Shown here: positions 1 through 9,391 of the stretch, piece by piece | Layout of the letters: each line of letters begins with the position of its first letter | Position numbering within the stretch: the stretch's first letter is position 1 | DNA from: Flexistipes sp. | GTDB lineage: Bacteria > Chrysiogenota > Deferribacteres > Deferribacterales > Flexistipitaceae | Length of the DNA: 64,000 nucleotides | Direction: 5' to 3' | NCBI RefSeq assembly: GCF_036172515.1 | Contig: NZ_JAXKVW010000002.1 | Span: forward strand, 186,001 to 250,000 | Made by a program: the position numbers and the translations under genes | The notes under the pieces: model-generated | What the model saw: only the letters and a program-made list of their open reading frames with translations | Told to the model about the DNA's origin: nothing | The model's database searches: none

Positions 1-1523
1 ATTTCCACTTTAACGGAATGGTTGTTAATATGCTTACTACTGATGGTTTCTGGGATTCTGTCAGTCTTGGCTCTGGTACATGGCTTGGGGCATTTGTTAT
101 TATAGCTTCAGTGTTATTTATTCAGCTGCTATTGTTTGTTTTGAGCACCAAAATTCATATTAAAAAATCTATAATTTTGAAAGTTTTTGTTTTGTTGCTT
201 ATTATTACTACTTTTGAGAAATTTCTTTATGCCTATGCGGACATTTATAACAAAATAAGTGTTACAAGATATTCAGAGTTGTACCCTTTATACCAACCTC
301 TAACTATGAAAGGGTTTGCAAGTAATTTTATAAATATTAATAAAGAAAAAAGAATAGATTTTAATAAGGAAAACTCAAGGCTGGATTATCCCAAGGAAAA
401 GATTGAAATTTCAGACAACAAATCAAATTTACCAAATATAGTGCTTATCGCGATTGATGGCTGGCGTTTTGATATGTTTAATAAAAGTGTGAGTCCTAAT
501 ATTACAAATTTTGCTGAAAAAGCTCTTGTTTTTAAAAATCATTACAGCGGTGGGAATGCATCCCGTTTTGGCATTTTTAGTATATTTTATGGGATACATG
601 GCTATTATTGGCATTCCTTTTTAAATGAAAGACAAAGTCCTGTCTTTATTGATACACTGCAGAAGTTGAATTACAATTTCAGAATAATTTCCAGCACTCG
701 ATTAACCTTTCCGGAATTCAGGAAAACCGCGTTTGTTAAAATTCCAGAATATATTGAAGATTCTTTGCCAGGCAAAGATACCATATACAGAGATGCTAAT
801 GCAGTAAAAGACTTTGTGAATTGGCATAAAAATTATAATAGTAACGACCCGTTTTTTAGTTTTATGTTCCTTGATGCCCCGCATGCCAAAGAATTTCCCG
901 AGGAGTTTAATAAATTTAAATCAGAAAGCGAAGATCCCAATTACCTTTTTATTAATGAAAAAAATATTACAAAATTAAAAAATGCTTATATGAATGCTGT
1001 ACTTTACGATGACTATTTGATAAGTAAGCTTTTGGATTACTTGAAAAAGTCGGGCTCTTTAAAAGACACTATCATTATTATTACAGCAGATCATGGTGAA
1101 GAGTTTTATGAAGAGGGCAATTTTGGACACAATAGTGCATTTACTGAGTATCAGCTGAAAGTTCCGTTTGTAATGTATATCCCCGGCAGAGGACATGAAG
1201 AAGTTAAATACATGACAAGTCATCTGGATATTGTCCCAACTCTAATGAGAAAACTGGGAGTAAAAAATAATATCTATGATTACAGCTTAGGCACCAATAT
1301 GCTTAATAAGACTGAAAGAAATTACATAGTTGCCTGTAATTGGGACAGCTGTGCTACATATGACAAAAATTATTCTTTTGTATTCTCATTTGAAACATAT
1401 AAGTCAACTTTTGGTGCGTTGTACGATAAAAATTATAATCTTATTGACAATAATACAATCAGGCAAAAGCAGACCAAAAGGGTATTGTCAATTGCAAAGG
1501 ATTTTGCTCATTTTTTTAAATAG
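1..1523 (+). CDS. Sulfatase / phosphoethanolamine-transferase-like membrane protein (YejM type), 5' truncated
   Basis: Inner-membrane protein with a C-terminal alkaline-phosphatase-superfamily (sulfatase) domain. The reading frame is open from base 3 and reads FHFNG before the first ATG at 18, which resembles the membrane part of YejM/DUF3413 proteins, so the gene probably begins left of the window. Counting from the ATG, there are hydrophobic segments near residues 23-45 and 50-70. The sulfatase core starts near 141 (IVLIAIDGWRFD), a candidate nucleophile region lies near 178-183 (NASRFG), and the metal-binding ITADHGEE motif is near 354-361. The family acts on lipids or lipid A at the envelope or senses them. 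Glycosyltransferases downstream fit an envelope role. The exact substrate cannot be read from sequence. Confidence 0.8.
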   Translation, partial: FHFNGMVVNMLTTDGFWDSVSLGSGTWLGAFVIIASVLFIQLLLFVLSTKIHIKKSIILKVFVLLLIITTFEKFLYAYADIYNKISVTRYSELYPLYQPLTMKGFASNFININKEKRIDFNKENSRLDYPKEKIEISDNKSNLPNIVLIAIDGWRFDMFNKSVSPNITNFAEKALVFKNHYSGGNASRFGIFSIFYGIHGYYWHSFLNERQSPVFIDTLQKLNYNFRIISSTRLTFPEFRKTAFVKIPEYIEDSLPGKDTIYRDANAVKDFVNWHKNYNSNDPFFSFMFLDAPHAKEFPEEFNKFKSESEDPNYLFINEKNITKLKNAYMNAVLYDDYLISKLLDYLKKSGSLKDTIIIITADHGEEFYEEGNFGHNSAFTEYQLKVPFVMYIPGRGHEEVKYMTSHLDIVPTLMRKLGVKNNIYDYSLGTNMLNKTERNYIVACNWDSCATYDKNYSFVFSFETYKSTFGALYDKNYNLIDNNTIRQKQTKRVLSIAKDFAHFFK

Positions 1524-1532
1524 GGGATTTTG

Positions 1533-2609
1533 TTGAAAGTTTTGTATGTAATAGGGGCTCTACCTTACGGTGGTGTGGAGAATCTTCTTTTTGAAACTGT
1601 AAATAATATGAAGCATTATGGCGTGACTCCTTACATTGTAAATCTGGCAGGAATAGGTGAGCAGCACCAAGCTTTTGTAAATAGCGGAATAGAGACAATA
1701 AGTGTTGGAAAGGGAAATGGATATATAAAAACTCATAGATTAGATACAGCATGGAAACTTAGAAAAATTATCAAGTCAATTGCCCCAGATGTAATACATA
1801 CTATGCATTTTTCTGCTGATTTTTTCGGACGTTTGTCTGCGTTGTTTATGAATATTCCTGTAATTGTGCATATCCACAATCCTAGAATAGCCGGAAAAAT
1901 TCACCGGAAGATCCTAAATAGAGCTCTTTCATACAAGACGTCTGCTTATATTTCTGTATCACAGGAAGTTAAAAAACAGGTCGAATTATATCATAATCTT
2001 GCTGTTAAGCCAAACAAAGTAATTTATAATGGTATTAATAGAGATAAATTTGCAAACTTACAAAAGGATAAAAACAGTAAGCAGATTTTTGCCTGCGGCA
2101 GACTTGTAAAACTTAAAAATTTTGATATTTTAATTAAAGCATTTGGAAAAATATATGATTATCATCCCGATTATCAATTGGTAATTGCCGGCGACGGTCC
2201 GGAGAAAAATTCTTTAAAAAAACTTATAAAAGACACTGGTCTTGAAAATAATGTCTTTTTGACTGGCTACAGAACTGATATCCCTTATCTGCTGTCAAAA
2301 TCCAACATCTTTGTCATGCCCTCGGAAAGTGAAGGTTTTGGAATTGCACACCTTGAGGCAATGTTTATGGGGGTACCGGCCATTATTTCTGAAAATGTCG
2401 GGACAAAAGAAATTGCTGCTAACTGTTCATTGATTTGTGATAAAACTGAAGAAGATATTGCAGAAAAAATTGATTTGCTTATTAAAGATAAGAAATTATA
2501 TGAGAAACTTTCTTTTGAAGCAAAAAGGCTATCGGAAGATTTTACAATTGATAATTATTGTTCTCAGCTTGTAAATTTGTATAACCAAGTGCTAAAAAAT
2601 GGTTTATAG
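1533..2609 (+). CDS. GT4-family glycosyltransferase
   Basis: Retaining GT-B glycosyltransferase that would add a sugar from a nucleotide-sugar donor to a cell-surface glycan. The N-terminus has the acceptor-side glycine motif (YGGVENL). The C-terminal half has the donor-binding region (GRLVKLKNFDILIKAF) and the E-x7-E signature (ESEGFGIAHLE, near residue 265). About 358 aa, normal for the family. There are two adjacent TTG codons; I chose the second (1533) because AGGGGA at 1522-1527 is then 5 nt away and the product begins MKVLYVIG. It follows the sulfatase gene by a few bases, so co-transcription is likely. Donor and acceptor are unknown. Confidence 0.85.
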   Translation: MKVLYVIGALPYGGVENLLFETVNNMKHYGVTPYIVNLAGIGEQHQAFVNSGIETISVGKGNGYIKTHRLDTAWKLRKIIKSIAPDVIHTMHFSADFFGRLSALFMNIPVIVHIHNPRIAGKIHRKILNRALSYKTSAYISVSQEVKKQVELYHNLAVKPNKVIYNGINRDKFANLQKDKNSKQIFACGRLVKLKNFDILIKAFGKIYDYHPDYQLVIAGDGPEKNSLKKLIKDTGLENNVFLTGYRTDIPYLLSKSNIFVMPSESEGFGIAHLEAMFMGVPAIISENVGTKEIAANCSLICDKTEEDIAEKIDLLIKDKKLYEKLSFEAKRLSEDFTIDNYCSQLVNLYNQVLKNGL

Positions 2610-2611
2610 CA

Positions 2612-3220
2612 TTAATCTTTCTCAAGTCTTTTGTAAACGTATTTTTCTATTTTGTTTTTTGTATAATTATTAGCTTTTAGATTTTGAATGTATTTTCTAA
2701 AAATTTTATTTGTGCTTTTATAACCGATAAGTTTTTTTGTGTTTTTAAAAAGGTCATATACTTCCCTGGCTGCCATATATCTGAAAAATTTAAACTGAGA
2801 GCTTTCAAAGTCAAAAAGCCATACGTTGTTATCTATTACAACAAATTGTCTCAAGCCCAAGTCCCCATGCCTGACCCCTAAACTGTGCATTTTAGCAACT
2901 TTTATAAATGCTTCTTCTATATATTCTATTTTTTTCTCATATTTCATATTTATCAAAAAGCTACCAAGAGGGGTAAAGTCAGCTATTCTATGCATTACTA
3001 CAACAGCTTTTTTTCTTTTAAAATAAAATTTTAACGTTTTGGCAGGTATTCCGGAAACGCTCTTTTTATAAAGTATTTTTGAAAACAAATATTCCATTAC
3101 CGGCTTTTTATACTGGTATACATTATTGCAGTAAAAAATTTTATAAAAATTATTTCCTATTGATTTGTTACTTTTTATGATTTTCATAATTTTTGATAAA
3201 AAATATTTGCAATTATTCAA
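2612..3220 (-). CDS. LPS core kinase-like protein (WaaP/Kdo kinase superfamily)
   Basis: Small protein-kinase-fold enzyme of 202 aa resembling the kinases that phosphorylate LPS core sugars. The catalytic loop HGDLGLRQF is at about residues 118-126 and the metal-binding LFDFE at about 135-139; a basic N-terminal half (FKRKKAVVVMHRI) would hold the ATP-binding lysine. It lies convergent to one glycosyltransferase (2 nt between stops) and divergent from another (42 bp between starts), so it is transcribed alone within an LPS locus. The specific sugar target is unknown, and a RIO/RfaY-like kinase is an equally fair description. Confidence 0.6.
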   Translation of the reverse strand: MNNCKYFLSKIMKIIKSNKSIGNNFYKIFYCNNVYQYKKPVMEYLFSKILYKKSVSGIPAKTLKFYFKRKKAVVVMHRIADFTPLGSFLINMKYEKKIEYIEEAFIKVAKMHSLGVRHGDLGLRQFVVIDNNVWLFDFESSQFKFFRYMAAREVYDLFKNTKKLIGYKSTNKIFRKYIQNLKANNYTKNKIEKYVYKRLEKD

Positions 3221-3261
3221 CTAACCTTTATTATTCTTAAAAAATAAAGGTATCGTATTTT

Positions 3262-4383
3262 ATGACAAAAAGCAAAAAAATTTATCTTTTTATACGCACT
3301 TTTTCAGAATATGGTGGTGTGGAAAGGATTTGCTACAGGTTTTACAATTTTTTGAAAAGTAACAATTATGATGTTTATGTCGTTTGCGGTGAAAATAAAA
3401 GCAATGTAAATGAAAAGTATATTATACAGACTGGTCTTTGGAGGCCTGGACGTTTTTTAAAGACATTAAGTTTTTTCCTGAAGGCAAAGCATATTTTGCG
3501 GAATTTGGATACTGAATACACATTTGCCTTCGGCAAAGTATCTGATTGCAAAATTTTCAGAACCGGTGGTGGATCACATAAAGGATATTTGCGTACATCT
3601 ATACTTGGTTATCAAAAGATATCTCAAAAATATATAAAACAGATGAAAAGACTTGTTTCACCTGTTAATTATCTTAATCCATGGATCGAAAAAAAGATTT
3701 TTAGCAGTGATCAAACAAAATGTTTTGTTGCGATATCGTCGTTTGTAGCAGAAGAGATTAAAAGTGAATTTGACTTAGAGCAATCAAAAATTAAGATAAT
3801 AAATAATAGTGTAGATATAGAAAAATATAATCCTGACATTAAAGCTAAATACAGGCATTCTATGAGAGGCAGTTTGAATATTTCTGAAAATAATACACTT
3901 GTAGGTTTTAGTTCAACCAATTTTGAGCGAAAGGGGTTTGATAATTTGTTGGAAGCAATGAGCCTTTTGCCTGCTGGCTTTCATTTGGCTGTTGCCGGCG
4001 GGAGAAGCAGTAAAAAGTATAAAGCTCTTGTTGAGAGTTTACAATTAAATGATAGGATTCATTTCCTCGGTAAAATCGAGGATATGCCTTGGTTTTATGC
4101 GGGGCTGGATGTTCTTGCTCATCCTTCGTACCATGATACATTTGCCAATGTAGTTTCAGAAGCACTGGCAATGGATATTCCTGTGGTTGTTTCAAAGCAG
4201 ACAGGTGCAAAAGATATTGTGATTGATGGTGAAAATGGATCCATACTGCATGATTTGTCACCCTCAACTATTGCTGAGTCAATAAAAATAACAGCACAAC
4301 TTCAAAATGTCAGAGAAAAAAGCAGTTGCTTAATGACTGATGAAGACATATTTACTAAATATCTTGAACTTCTTCACTCTTAG
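3262..4383 (+). CDS. GT4-family glycosyltransferase
   Basis: GT-B fold glycosyltransferase, 373 aa. The N-terminal EYGGVERI motif and the C-terminal donor site (ERKGFDNLLEAM, then HPSYHDTFANVVSEALA near residues 285-301) place it in group 1/GT4. The usual first Glu of the E-x7-E signature is replaced in a YHDTFANVVSE context, as in the LPS glucosyltransferase WaaG. Its stop overlaps the convergent DUF4254 gene by 4 nt. Start ATG 3262. Likely acts on LPS core or O-chain sugars together with the heptosyltransferase-like gene further right. Confidence 0.83.
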   Translation: MTKSKKIYLFIRTFSEYGGVERICYRFYNFLKSNNYDVYVVCGENKSNVNEKYIIQTGLWRPGRFLKTLSFFLKAKHILRNLDTEYTFAFGKVSDCKIFRTGGGSHKGYLRTSILGYQKISQKYIKQMKRLVSPVNYLNPWIEKKIFSSDQTKCFVAISSFVAEEIKSEFDLEQSKIKIINNSVDIEKYNPDIKAKYRHSMRGSLNISENNTLVGFSSTNFERKGFDNLLEAMSLLPAGFHLAVAGGRSSKKYKALVESLQLNDRIHFLGKIEDMPWFYAGLDVLAHPSYHDTFANVVSEALAMDIPVVVSKQTGAKDIVIDGENGSILHDLSPSTIAESIKITAQLQNVREKSSCLMTDEDIFTKYLELLHS

Positions 4384-4982
4384 CTTCCTTTTTTATACAG
4401 AACCGGATTGAGATTTGGATCGTTGTACATTTTCATTTGCCTGTAAACTTTGAAAAATTTATTCCCTTTTATTAAATCTTCCATAAGTTCATTTAAACAT
4501 TTGGACAGGTCATCTTTTTGCATTTGTAAAATTTTGAGCTTTGATTTGCAGCTTTTTATATGTTCTGCTGTCGCATCTTTTCTTTCCGTTTGTTCTTCCA
4601 TATGATAAATTTTTAACATGTTTATGGAAAGTCTGTCTATTATGCTGCCCGGCGTTTCACTGTTCATTGATGCATTTTCACTTAATTCAATGACTTTTTC
4701 AGACAGCAGCTCAGAAATAATTTCATCCACCTCCTCAATCATATTATTACGTTTTTGATTCAGCTTATCTATATTTCTTTTTACCTGGGCTATTTCAGAA
4801 TCATTCGCATTGGGATCGCGGGCTATATCCTCCTGGTGCCAGAGTTCATAATTATATCTGACTAAAAGAACTATCGCATCATCCAGGCTGCTGTTGAGTG
4901 ATTGCTGGTTGAAATTATCTTTGATATGCCACTCAGATATTAGTTTGTACATCTTATCTGCCAAGTTGTTTGTATCAATCAT
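4380..4982 (-). CDS. DUF4254 domain protein
   Basis: Helical 200-aa protein of unknown biochemical function. The pattern N-Y-x-LWHQED-x-AR near residues 44-56, followed by K-x-NIDKLNQKRN near residues 68-78, matches the DUF4254 family as I know it. Much of the chain is predicted coiled coil with many charged residues. No signal peptide or membrane segment is visible. Its ATG overlaps the stop of the upstream GT9 gene by 4 nt (ATGA), so the two are translationally coupled. This pairing suggests a part in LPS core assembly, but no function can be assigned. Confidence 0.75.
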   Translation of the reverse strand: MIDTNNLADKMYKLISEWHIKDNFNQQSLNSSLDDAIVLLVRYNYELWHQEDIARDPNANDSEIAQVKRNIDKLNQKRNNMIEEVDEIISELLSEKVIELSENASMNSETPGSIIDRLSINMLKIYHMEEQTERKDATAEHIKSCKSKLKILQMQKDDLSKCLNELMEDLIKGNKFFKVYRQMKMYNDPNLNPVLYKKGS

Positions 4983-5986
4983 AATAACGCCTCTCTTCTT
5001 ATTATATTGTTAATTTCACTTATTACTCTCTCCGTTTTAATTGATTTCAGGCATTCCAGACCGCATTCAGGATAGACACAGTTTTTCTTGCATCCGGGGT
5101 CATGGTCAATCCCTATATTAATATTAGAATTCGGGGGGGTCCAGCCTGCTGCTGATGGTTTGCCGAAAACTGCTACAGTTGGAATGCCCGAAGATATTGC
5201 TATGTGCATTGGACCGTTGTCATTGCCTATATGCATCACAGCTTTTTCAAAAACCGCTCTGGTTTCTGCAAGGCTGATAGGTGGATAGAGCGGAAGCGTA
5301 TCATTGTTCATCATCGATTTTACATCTTCAACGAAATGCTCTTCGCCGGGGCCGTAAATGAAGAGAATTTTTGCATTGTGCTTTTCTATGATATAATCGC
5401 AAACTTTTGCAAATCTATCCAATGGCCATACTTTATATGGTTGCCTTGAAACCGGGGATACTGTGATTAACCTGTCATTTTTTTGTGCTCCCAGTGTTGA
5501 TAACAAATTTGAGGCAGCCACTCTTTCTTTTTCGGAGATAAAAAATTCAATTTTACCGAAATCTGGAGTAATGCAGACAGTTTCTAAAAAGCTGAACTTA
5601 GCATATCCTGCATATTTGTATTTGCCAGGTTTAGCAGTTTTTGTGTAAAGAAACCTTCTGGCTTTATGGTATTCTCCTATCCGTTTCTTTGATCCTGAGA
5701 GTAAAGAAAACCAACCGGTAGTAGGGTTGCTGTGGAAATCTATCACCATATCATATTTTTCATTTCTTAATCTTAAAATCATTTTTATTTTTTCGAAAGT
5801 AGATTTATTTTTCTTAAATGTAATCAATTTATCTATATGGGGATTGTATTGTAAGATTTGATCAGCCGGCGGCTCTGTAAGAAAATGTATAACGGCATCC
5901 GGATAAGCTTTTCTCACAGACCTCACAGCCGGAGTGCACATCATAACATCACCGATTCTTCTGAGCTGTATTAAAAGTATTTTCAT
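4979..5986 (-). CDS. GT9-family glycosyltransferase (heptosyltransferase-like)
   Basis: Predicted ADP-heptose:LPS heptosyltransferase-type enzyme of the inner core, 335 aa, GT-B fold. The N-terminus has the family's IQLRRIGDVMMCTPAVR motif. The C-terminal donor site shows HIGNDNGPMHIA near residue 260. The C-terminus carries a Cys cluster (CKKNC, CGLEC) seen in some GT9 proteins. It forms a two-gene minus-strand unit with the DUF4254 gene. Which heptosyltransferase step it performs cannot be told. Confidence 0.88.
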   Translation of the reverse strand: MKILLIQLRRIGDVMMCTPAVRSVRKAYPDAVIHFLTEPPADQILQYNPHIDKLITFKKNKSTFEKIKMILRLRNEKYDMVIDFHSNPTTGWFSLLSGSKKRIGEYHKARRFLYTKTAKPGKYKYAGYAKFSFLETVCITPDFGKIEFFISEKERVAASNLLSTLGAQKNDRLITVSPVSRQPYKVWPLDRFAKVCDYIIEKHNAKILFIYGPGEEHFVEDVKSMMNNDTLPLYPPISLAETRAVFEKAVMHIGNDNGPMHIAISSGIPTVAVFGKPSAAGWTPPNSNINIGIDHDPGCKKNCVYPECGLECLKSIKTERVISEINNIIRREALL

Positions 5987-6078
5987 ATATTAACCCAAAT
6001 AGTATTTGAAAGAGAACTAAAGTATTTTTCACAAAACTTCAAGTATTTTAGATTTCTGAAGTTGAAGTTCAATATTTA

Positions 6079-6106
6079 TTGACACGGCCGGCAGTATCTA
6101 TAAAAT
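6079..6106 (+). promoter_or_regulatory. Predicted sigma-70 promoter
   Basis: TTGACA at 6079-6084, a 16-bp spacer and TAAAAT at 6101-6106, placed 24 bp before the ATG of the 204-aa membrane-anchored protein and its partner sensor kinase. Motif match only. Confidence 0.5.
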
Positions 6107-6129
6107 AACTTAACAACCGAGGGGGCTTT

Positions 6130-6744
6130 ATGGATAGAAATTCTAAACTAATGCTTGTTGGAATATTGCTGGTAATAGCTTTTACCGTTTTTATTTATTA
6201 CAGGTTAAATGTAAGTAAAAACAGCATGAATAATATTGATCAGAAAACAGAGCAATTGTTTTCAAAAGAATTAAAAACTTATAGTTTTGAGAATATAGGG
6301 CTCAAAATTAAGTCACCGGCTCCTCTGAAGGAATTGGATTCAGGACTTAATACTAAAAATGAAGCTGTTATAAAAAGTTTCGGTGCATACGGATATAATA
6401 TGGGTTTTTTCAGTATCAGAGCTTCAAAAGCGGTATTTAGGCAAGAGGGGATGACCAGTTTGTCCCGTATAAAAGATTCTCTGATTCAACAGGTTTCAGG
6501 TGTACAGGGAATATCGGCACCTGAATTCAGCTATGAAAGAACCACTTTTTCCGGTATGCAGGCTATGATGATAAGCGGCAAGGCTGATATTGATGATTAT
6601 AAAAAACAGCTGGGCGTGAGAAGTTTGCTTTTTGTTGATAACAAAACGTTCTGGCAGGTGGTTGTCACTTATGCTAAGGCGGATAAGAGTGTTGCAGATA
6701 AAATTAATGAAATAATGGATTCCATTGCGCTGATTAAAAAGTGA
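6130..6744 (+). CDS. Membrane-anchored extracytoplasmic protein of unknown function
   Basis: 204-aa protein with one N-terminal transmembrane segment (about residues 7-25) and an extracytoplasmic domain. The last ~150 residues (from about FENIGLKIKSPAPL) resemble small PsbP/DUF1795-type folds in pattern (an early KIKSPAPL strand, later SRIKDSLIQQV and VVVTYAKADKS), but I do not recognise the family firmly. A GAGGG RBS lies 4-6 nt before ATG 6130. Its stop overlaps the GTG of the following sensor kinase (GTGA), so the two form one unit and it may be an accessory sensor subunit. That role is inference. Confidence 0.7.
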   Translation: MDRNSKLMLVGILLVIAFTVFIYYRLNVSKNSMNNIDQKTEQLFSKELKTYSFENIGLKIKSPAPLKELDSGLNTKNEAVIKSFGAYGYNMGFFSIRASKAVFRQEGMTSLSRIKDSLIQQVSGVQGISAPEFSYERTTFSGMQAMMISGKADIDDYKKQLGVRSLLFVDNKTFWQVVVTYAKADKSVADKINEIMDSIALIKK

Positions 6745-8276
6745 AGTCATTGAAAAATAAGCGGTACATTAATCTTCAAATTAAGATAACAGTTCTGGTT
6801 TTTGTTATTCTTCTTTCTCTGTCTTATCTTATCGGGCTTTACTTATCCTCAAATGTAAAAAACAAAGCTCTAAGCATTTCTAAAACATATCTTACAAGCC
6901 TGCCTTCTCTGATAGATAATTCTATAAATAATTTTATGGTAGCCGGTGACAAAACTGTTGTTAAACAGCTTGTAAAGGAATTGTCTACGGATGAAAATAT
7001 CATCGGTATTCATATTTTTGATGCGGAAGGTGATATTTCCTGTGCTTTTTCTGACTTTGAATCGCGGTATCCCAACAAATATCTGCATATGATATATTCC
7101 AACTATACGAAAAAAGAGACTTTGAAAGAAATTAAATCGGAAAAGATTGACATGCTGGCATATTACAAACCTTACGAAAATAAAAAAGAATGCAGAAGGT
7201 GCCACCCTTCCGAGAAAAAGATTATCGGTGTATTAAATATTAATGTTGATATGAGCCAGTTTACAGGAGAGTTAAAATCTGAAGCTAATACTGTTCAGGC
7301 TATACTGATGATTTCTGCCTTTGTTTTGGCGGGCCTACTCTCTTATGTTATCAATTATCTCATTACCAGGCCTGTCAGAAAGCTTGAGAATGGGATGAAA
7401 GAAGTATCCAACAATAATCTTAACACAACCGTTGAGGTAAATTCCCGGGATGAGCTTGAAAAGCTTGCCGATTACTTTAACCAGATGGTAAAATCTTTGA
7501 GAAAAGCAAACAAAGAAATAGATTCATTTCAGAAAAGTCTTATCCATACGGACAGATTAATGACGGTAGGTCAACTTACAGCTTCCCTGAGTCATGAGAT
7601 AAAGAATCCTCTCAATTCTATCTTTATAACGGCAGATCTTCTTCATGAAAAATGCGAACAGTTTGATGACCCCTATTATACCAGGCTAATAGATAACATT
7701 GTAAGTGATTCGGAGAGGATAAGGGATATTATCAGTCAGACGCTGAATTTTTCAAAACTGGACAATTCAGGTTTAGAGGCTGTCCCTATAAAAGATCTTC
7801 TGAACAATATCTTAATTTATGCCGGCAGGATACTTTTTGATAATGAGAGAATCAATTTTGAGCTGGATGCAGATGACAGGCTTATGCAGTGTAATTTGAA
7901 GGTTAACAAAACGAGTATGGAGCAGGTGTTTATCAATCTGCTGAAAAATGCGGTTGAAAGTATTCCTGATAATGAGGAAGGTGAAGTAAGGCTTGTCATT
8001 AAAAGGGATGAGGTTAATTACGTCACTTTTGTTATTAGTGACACAGGAGTGGGAATTCCGGAATCTGTTCAGGATGATATCTTTAATCAGTTTTATACCA
8101 CCAAAAAGCAGGGCACCGGTCTCGGACTTTCCATTGTGAAGGAGCTTGTTGAATTCCATGACGGTGAAATCTATGTGGAGTCTGAAGAGGGAAAAGGAAC
8201 AAGTTTCATTGTCAAGCTTCCGGTGGCTGACTGTGAACAGGCTGCTTCCCGTAACGGGGAGCAAAAAAATCATTGA
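6741..8276 (+). CDS. Sensor histidine kinase with a periplasmic c-haem motif
   Basis: Membrane sensor kinase, 511 aa, GTG start overlapping the previous stop. TM1 is about residues 13-33 and TM2 about 188-208. The periplasmic domain between them contains one CRRCH haem-binding motif (residues ~151-155) just before a VLNINVD strand, as in Tll0287/DUF3365-like sensors. HAMP follows at ~210-262, the phospho-acceptor box SHEIKNPLNS near 286, then the ATPase boxes NLLKNA (~396), DTGVGIP (~434) and GTGLGL (~457). A covalent haem suggests redox or small-ligand sensing. No response regulator is adjacent, so it is an orphan here. Confidence 0.9.
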   Translation: MKSLKNKRYINLQIKITVLVFVILLSLSYLIGLYLSSNVKNKALSISKTYLTSLPSLIDNSINNFMVAGDKTVVKQLVKELSTDENIIGIHIFDAEGDISCAFSDFESRYPNKYLHMIYSNYTKKETLKEIKSEKIDMLAYYKPYENKKECRRCHPSEKKIIGVLNINVDMSQFTGELKSEANTVQAILMISAFVLAGLLSYVINYLITRPVRKLENGMKEVSNNNLNTTVEVNSRDELEKLADYFNQMVKSLRKANKEIDSFQKSLIHTDRLMTVGQLTASLSHEIKNPLNSIFITADLLHEKCEQFDDPYYTRLIDNIVSDSERIRDIISQTLNFSKLDNSGLEAVPIKDLLNNILIYAGRILFDNERINFELDADDRLMQCNLKVNKTSMEQVFINLLKNAVESIPDNEEGEVRLVIKRDEVNYVTFVISDTGVGIPESVQDDIFNQFYTTKKQGTGLGLSIVKELVEFHDGEIYVESEEGKGTSFIVKLPVADCEQAASRNGEQKNH

Positions 8277-8394
8277 TTTTTAAATGGATGAGGTTTATAG
8301 GATGTGTGCTGTTTAATGTAGAATATTTTTAAATGCAAGCAAAATTACGCCTTCTCTTCACTAGGCAATCACATATTCTTCGGAGGCATTCTAA

Positions 8395-9111
8395 TTGCAG
8401 GAAGGTTATTCTGTTGTTGTACCGGTTTTCAATGAGGAACGAAATATTGCACTGCTTTACAAAGAACTGAGTACTGTATTAAAATCTCTAGATTTGCCTT
8501 ATGAAATAATTTTCATTGATGACGGAAGTACAGATAACAGCCTACAGGAAATAAAGAGTCTAACGTCAAAAGATGTTTCAGTAAGATACATCTCTTTTAA
8601 AAAAAATCTCGGGCAGTCAGCCGCTTTAAAGAGCGGTTTTCAGCATTGCAGATACAGTGTTACAATAACAATGGATTCAGATCTGCAGAATGATCCGGCA
8701 GATATTCCCGGGCTTTTGCAATTTTACGGCGAGTATCAGATGGTTAACGGCTGGCGTAAAAATCGGAGAGATAATTTTTCCAAAAAAATCGGGAGCAAAA
8801 TCGGAAATTTAGTCAGGAATCTGTTTGTTCATGACAATATAAAAGACACAGGATGTTCCCTGAAAGTAATGGATACGGCGATGCTTAAAAGAATAAAAAT
8901 TTACAAGGGTCTGCACCGTTTTTTACCGGTTTTGATGATGAGTGAAGGAGCAAAAGTAAAGGAGGTGCCTGTTAACCACAGACAGAGAATGCATGGAACT
9001 TCAAAGTATAATAACCTCGGAAGGGCTTTTGCCGGATTATATGATTTGATATGTGTCAGATGGATGATAAAACACCAAATAAATGAAGAAATAAAGGAAA
9101 AAAATGTCTAA
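8395..9111 (+). CDS. GT2-family glycosyltransferase (polyprenyl-phosphate sugar transferase type)
   Basis: Inverting GT-A enzyme, 238 aa, like dolichyl-phosphate mannose synthase and the catalytic part of ArnC. It has VVPVFNEERN at the N-terminus, the nucleotide-binding IDDGSTD near residue 41, and the metal-binding DSDLQNDPADI near 93-103. No C-terminal membrane helices are present. Start is TTG 8395 after GGAGG at 8382-8386. It overlaps the next gene by 8 nt. With the LAB_N and GT39 genes it probably makes a lipid-linked sugar that the GT39 enzyme then transfers to lipid A or another envelope target. Confidence 0.87.
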   Translation: MQEGYSVVVPVFNEERNIALLYKELSTVLKSLDLPYEIIFIDDGSTDNSLQEIKSLTSKDVSVRYISFKKNLGQSAALKSGFQHCRYSVTITMDSDLQNDPADIPGLLQFYGEYQMVNGWRKNRRDNFSKKIGSKIGNLVRNLFVHDNIKDTGCSLKVMDTAMLKRIKIYKGLHRFLPVLMMSEGAKVKEVPVNHRQRMHGTSKYNNLGRAFAGLYDLICVRWMIKHQINEEIKEKNV

Positions 9112-9391
9112 AGCAGAAGTTATTATGCTGACAATAGGCTTTACAGGTCAGTTTATGTTTTTTATGCGGTTTTTTGTACAATGGCTTTATGCGGAAAAGC
9201 ACAGAAAGAGTATAATCCCGGTGGCGTTCTGGTATTTCAGTCTGGGTGGAAGCTTCTGTCTTTTAACATATGCTATTCTGCGTAAGGATATTGTTTTTAT
9301 TGTAGGCCAGTCCACGGGATCCATAATATATCTGAGAAATCTTTACTTTATACATAAGGAAAAGGAAAAGAAACTTTATGAAAACGATTAG
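9104..9391 (+). CDS. Lipid A biosynthesis N-terminal domain (LAB_N) small membrane protein
   Basis: 95-aa membrane protein with three hydrophobic helices and the LAB_N motifs GFTGQFMFFMRFFVQW, PVAFWYFSLGG and VGQSTGSIIYLRNL. This is the conserved small domain found beside or fused to lipid A modification enzymes. It overlaps the GT2 gene by 8 nt and the GT39 gene by 14 nt, so the three are translated together. Function is inferred from the neighbours: a membrane partner, possibly a carrier or flippase-like element, for the lipid-linked sugar. Confidence 0.85.
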   Translation: MSKAEVIMLTIGFTGQFMFFMRFFVQWLYAEKHRKSIIPVAFWYFSLGGSFCLLTYAILRKDIVFIVGQSTGSIIYLRNLYFIHKEKEKKLYEND

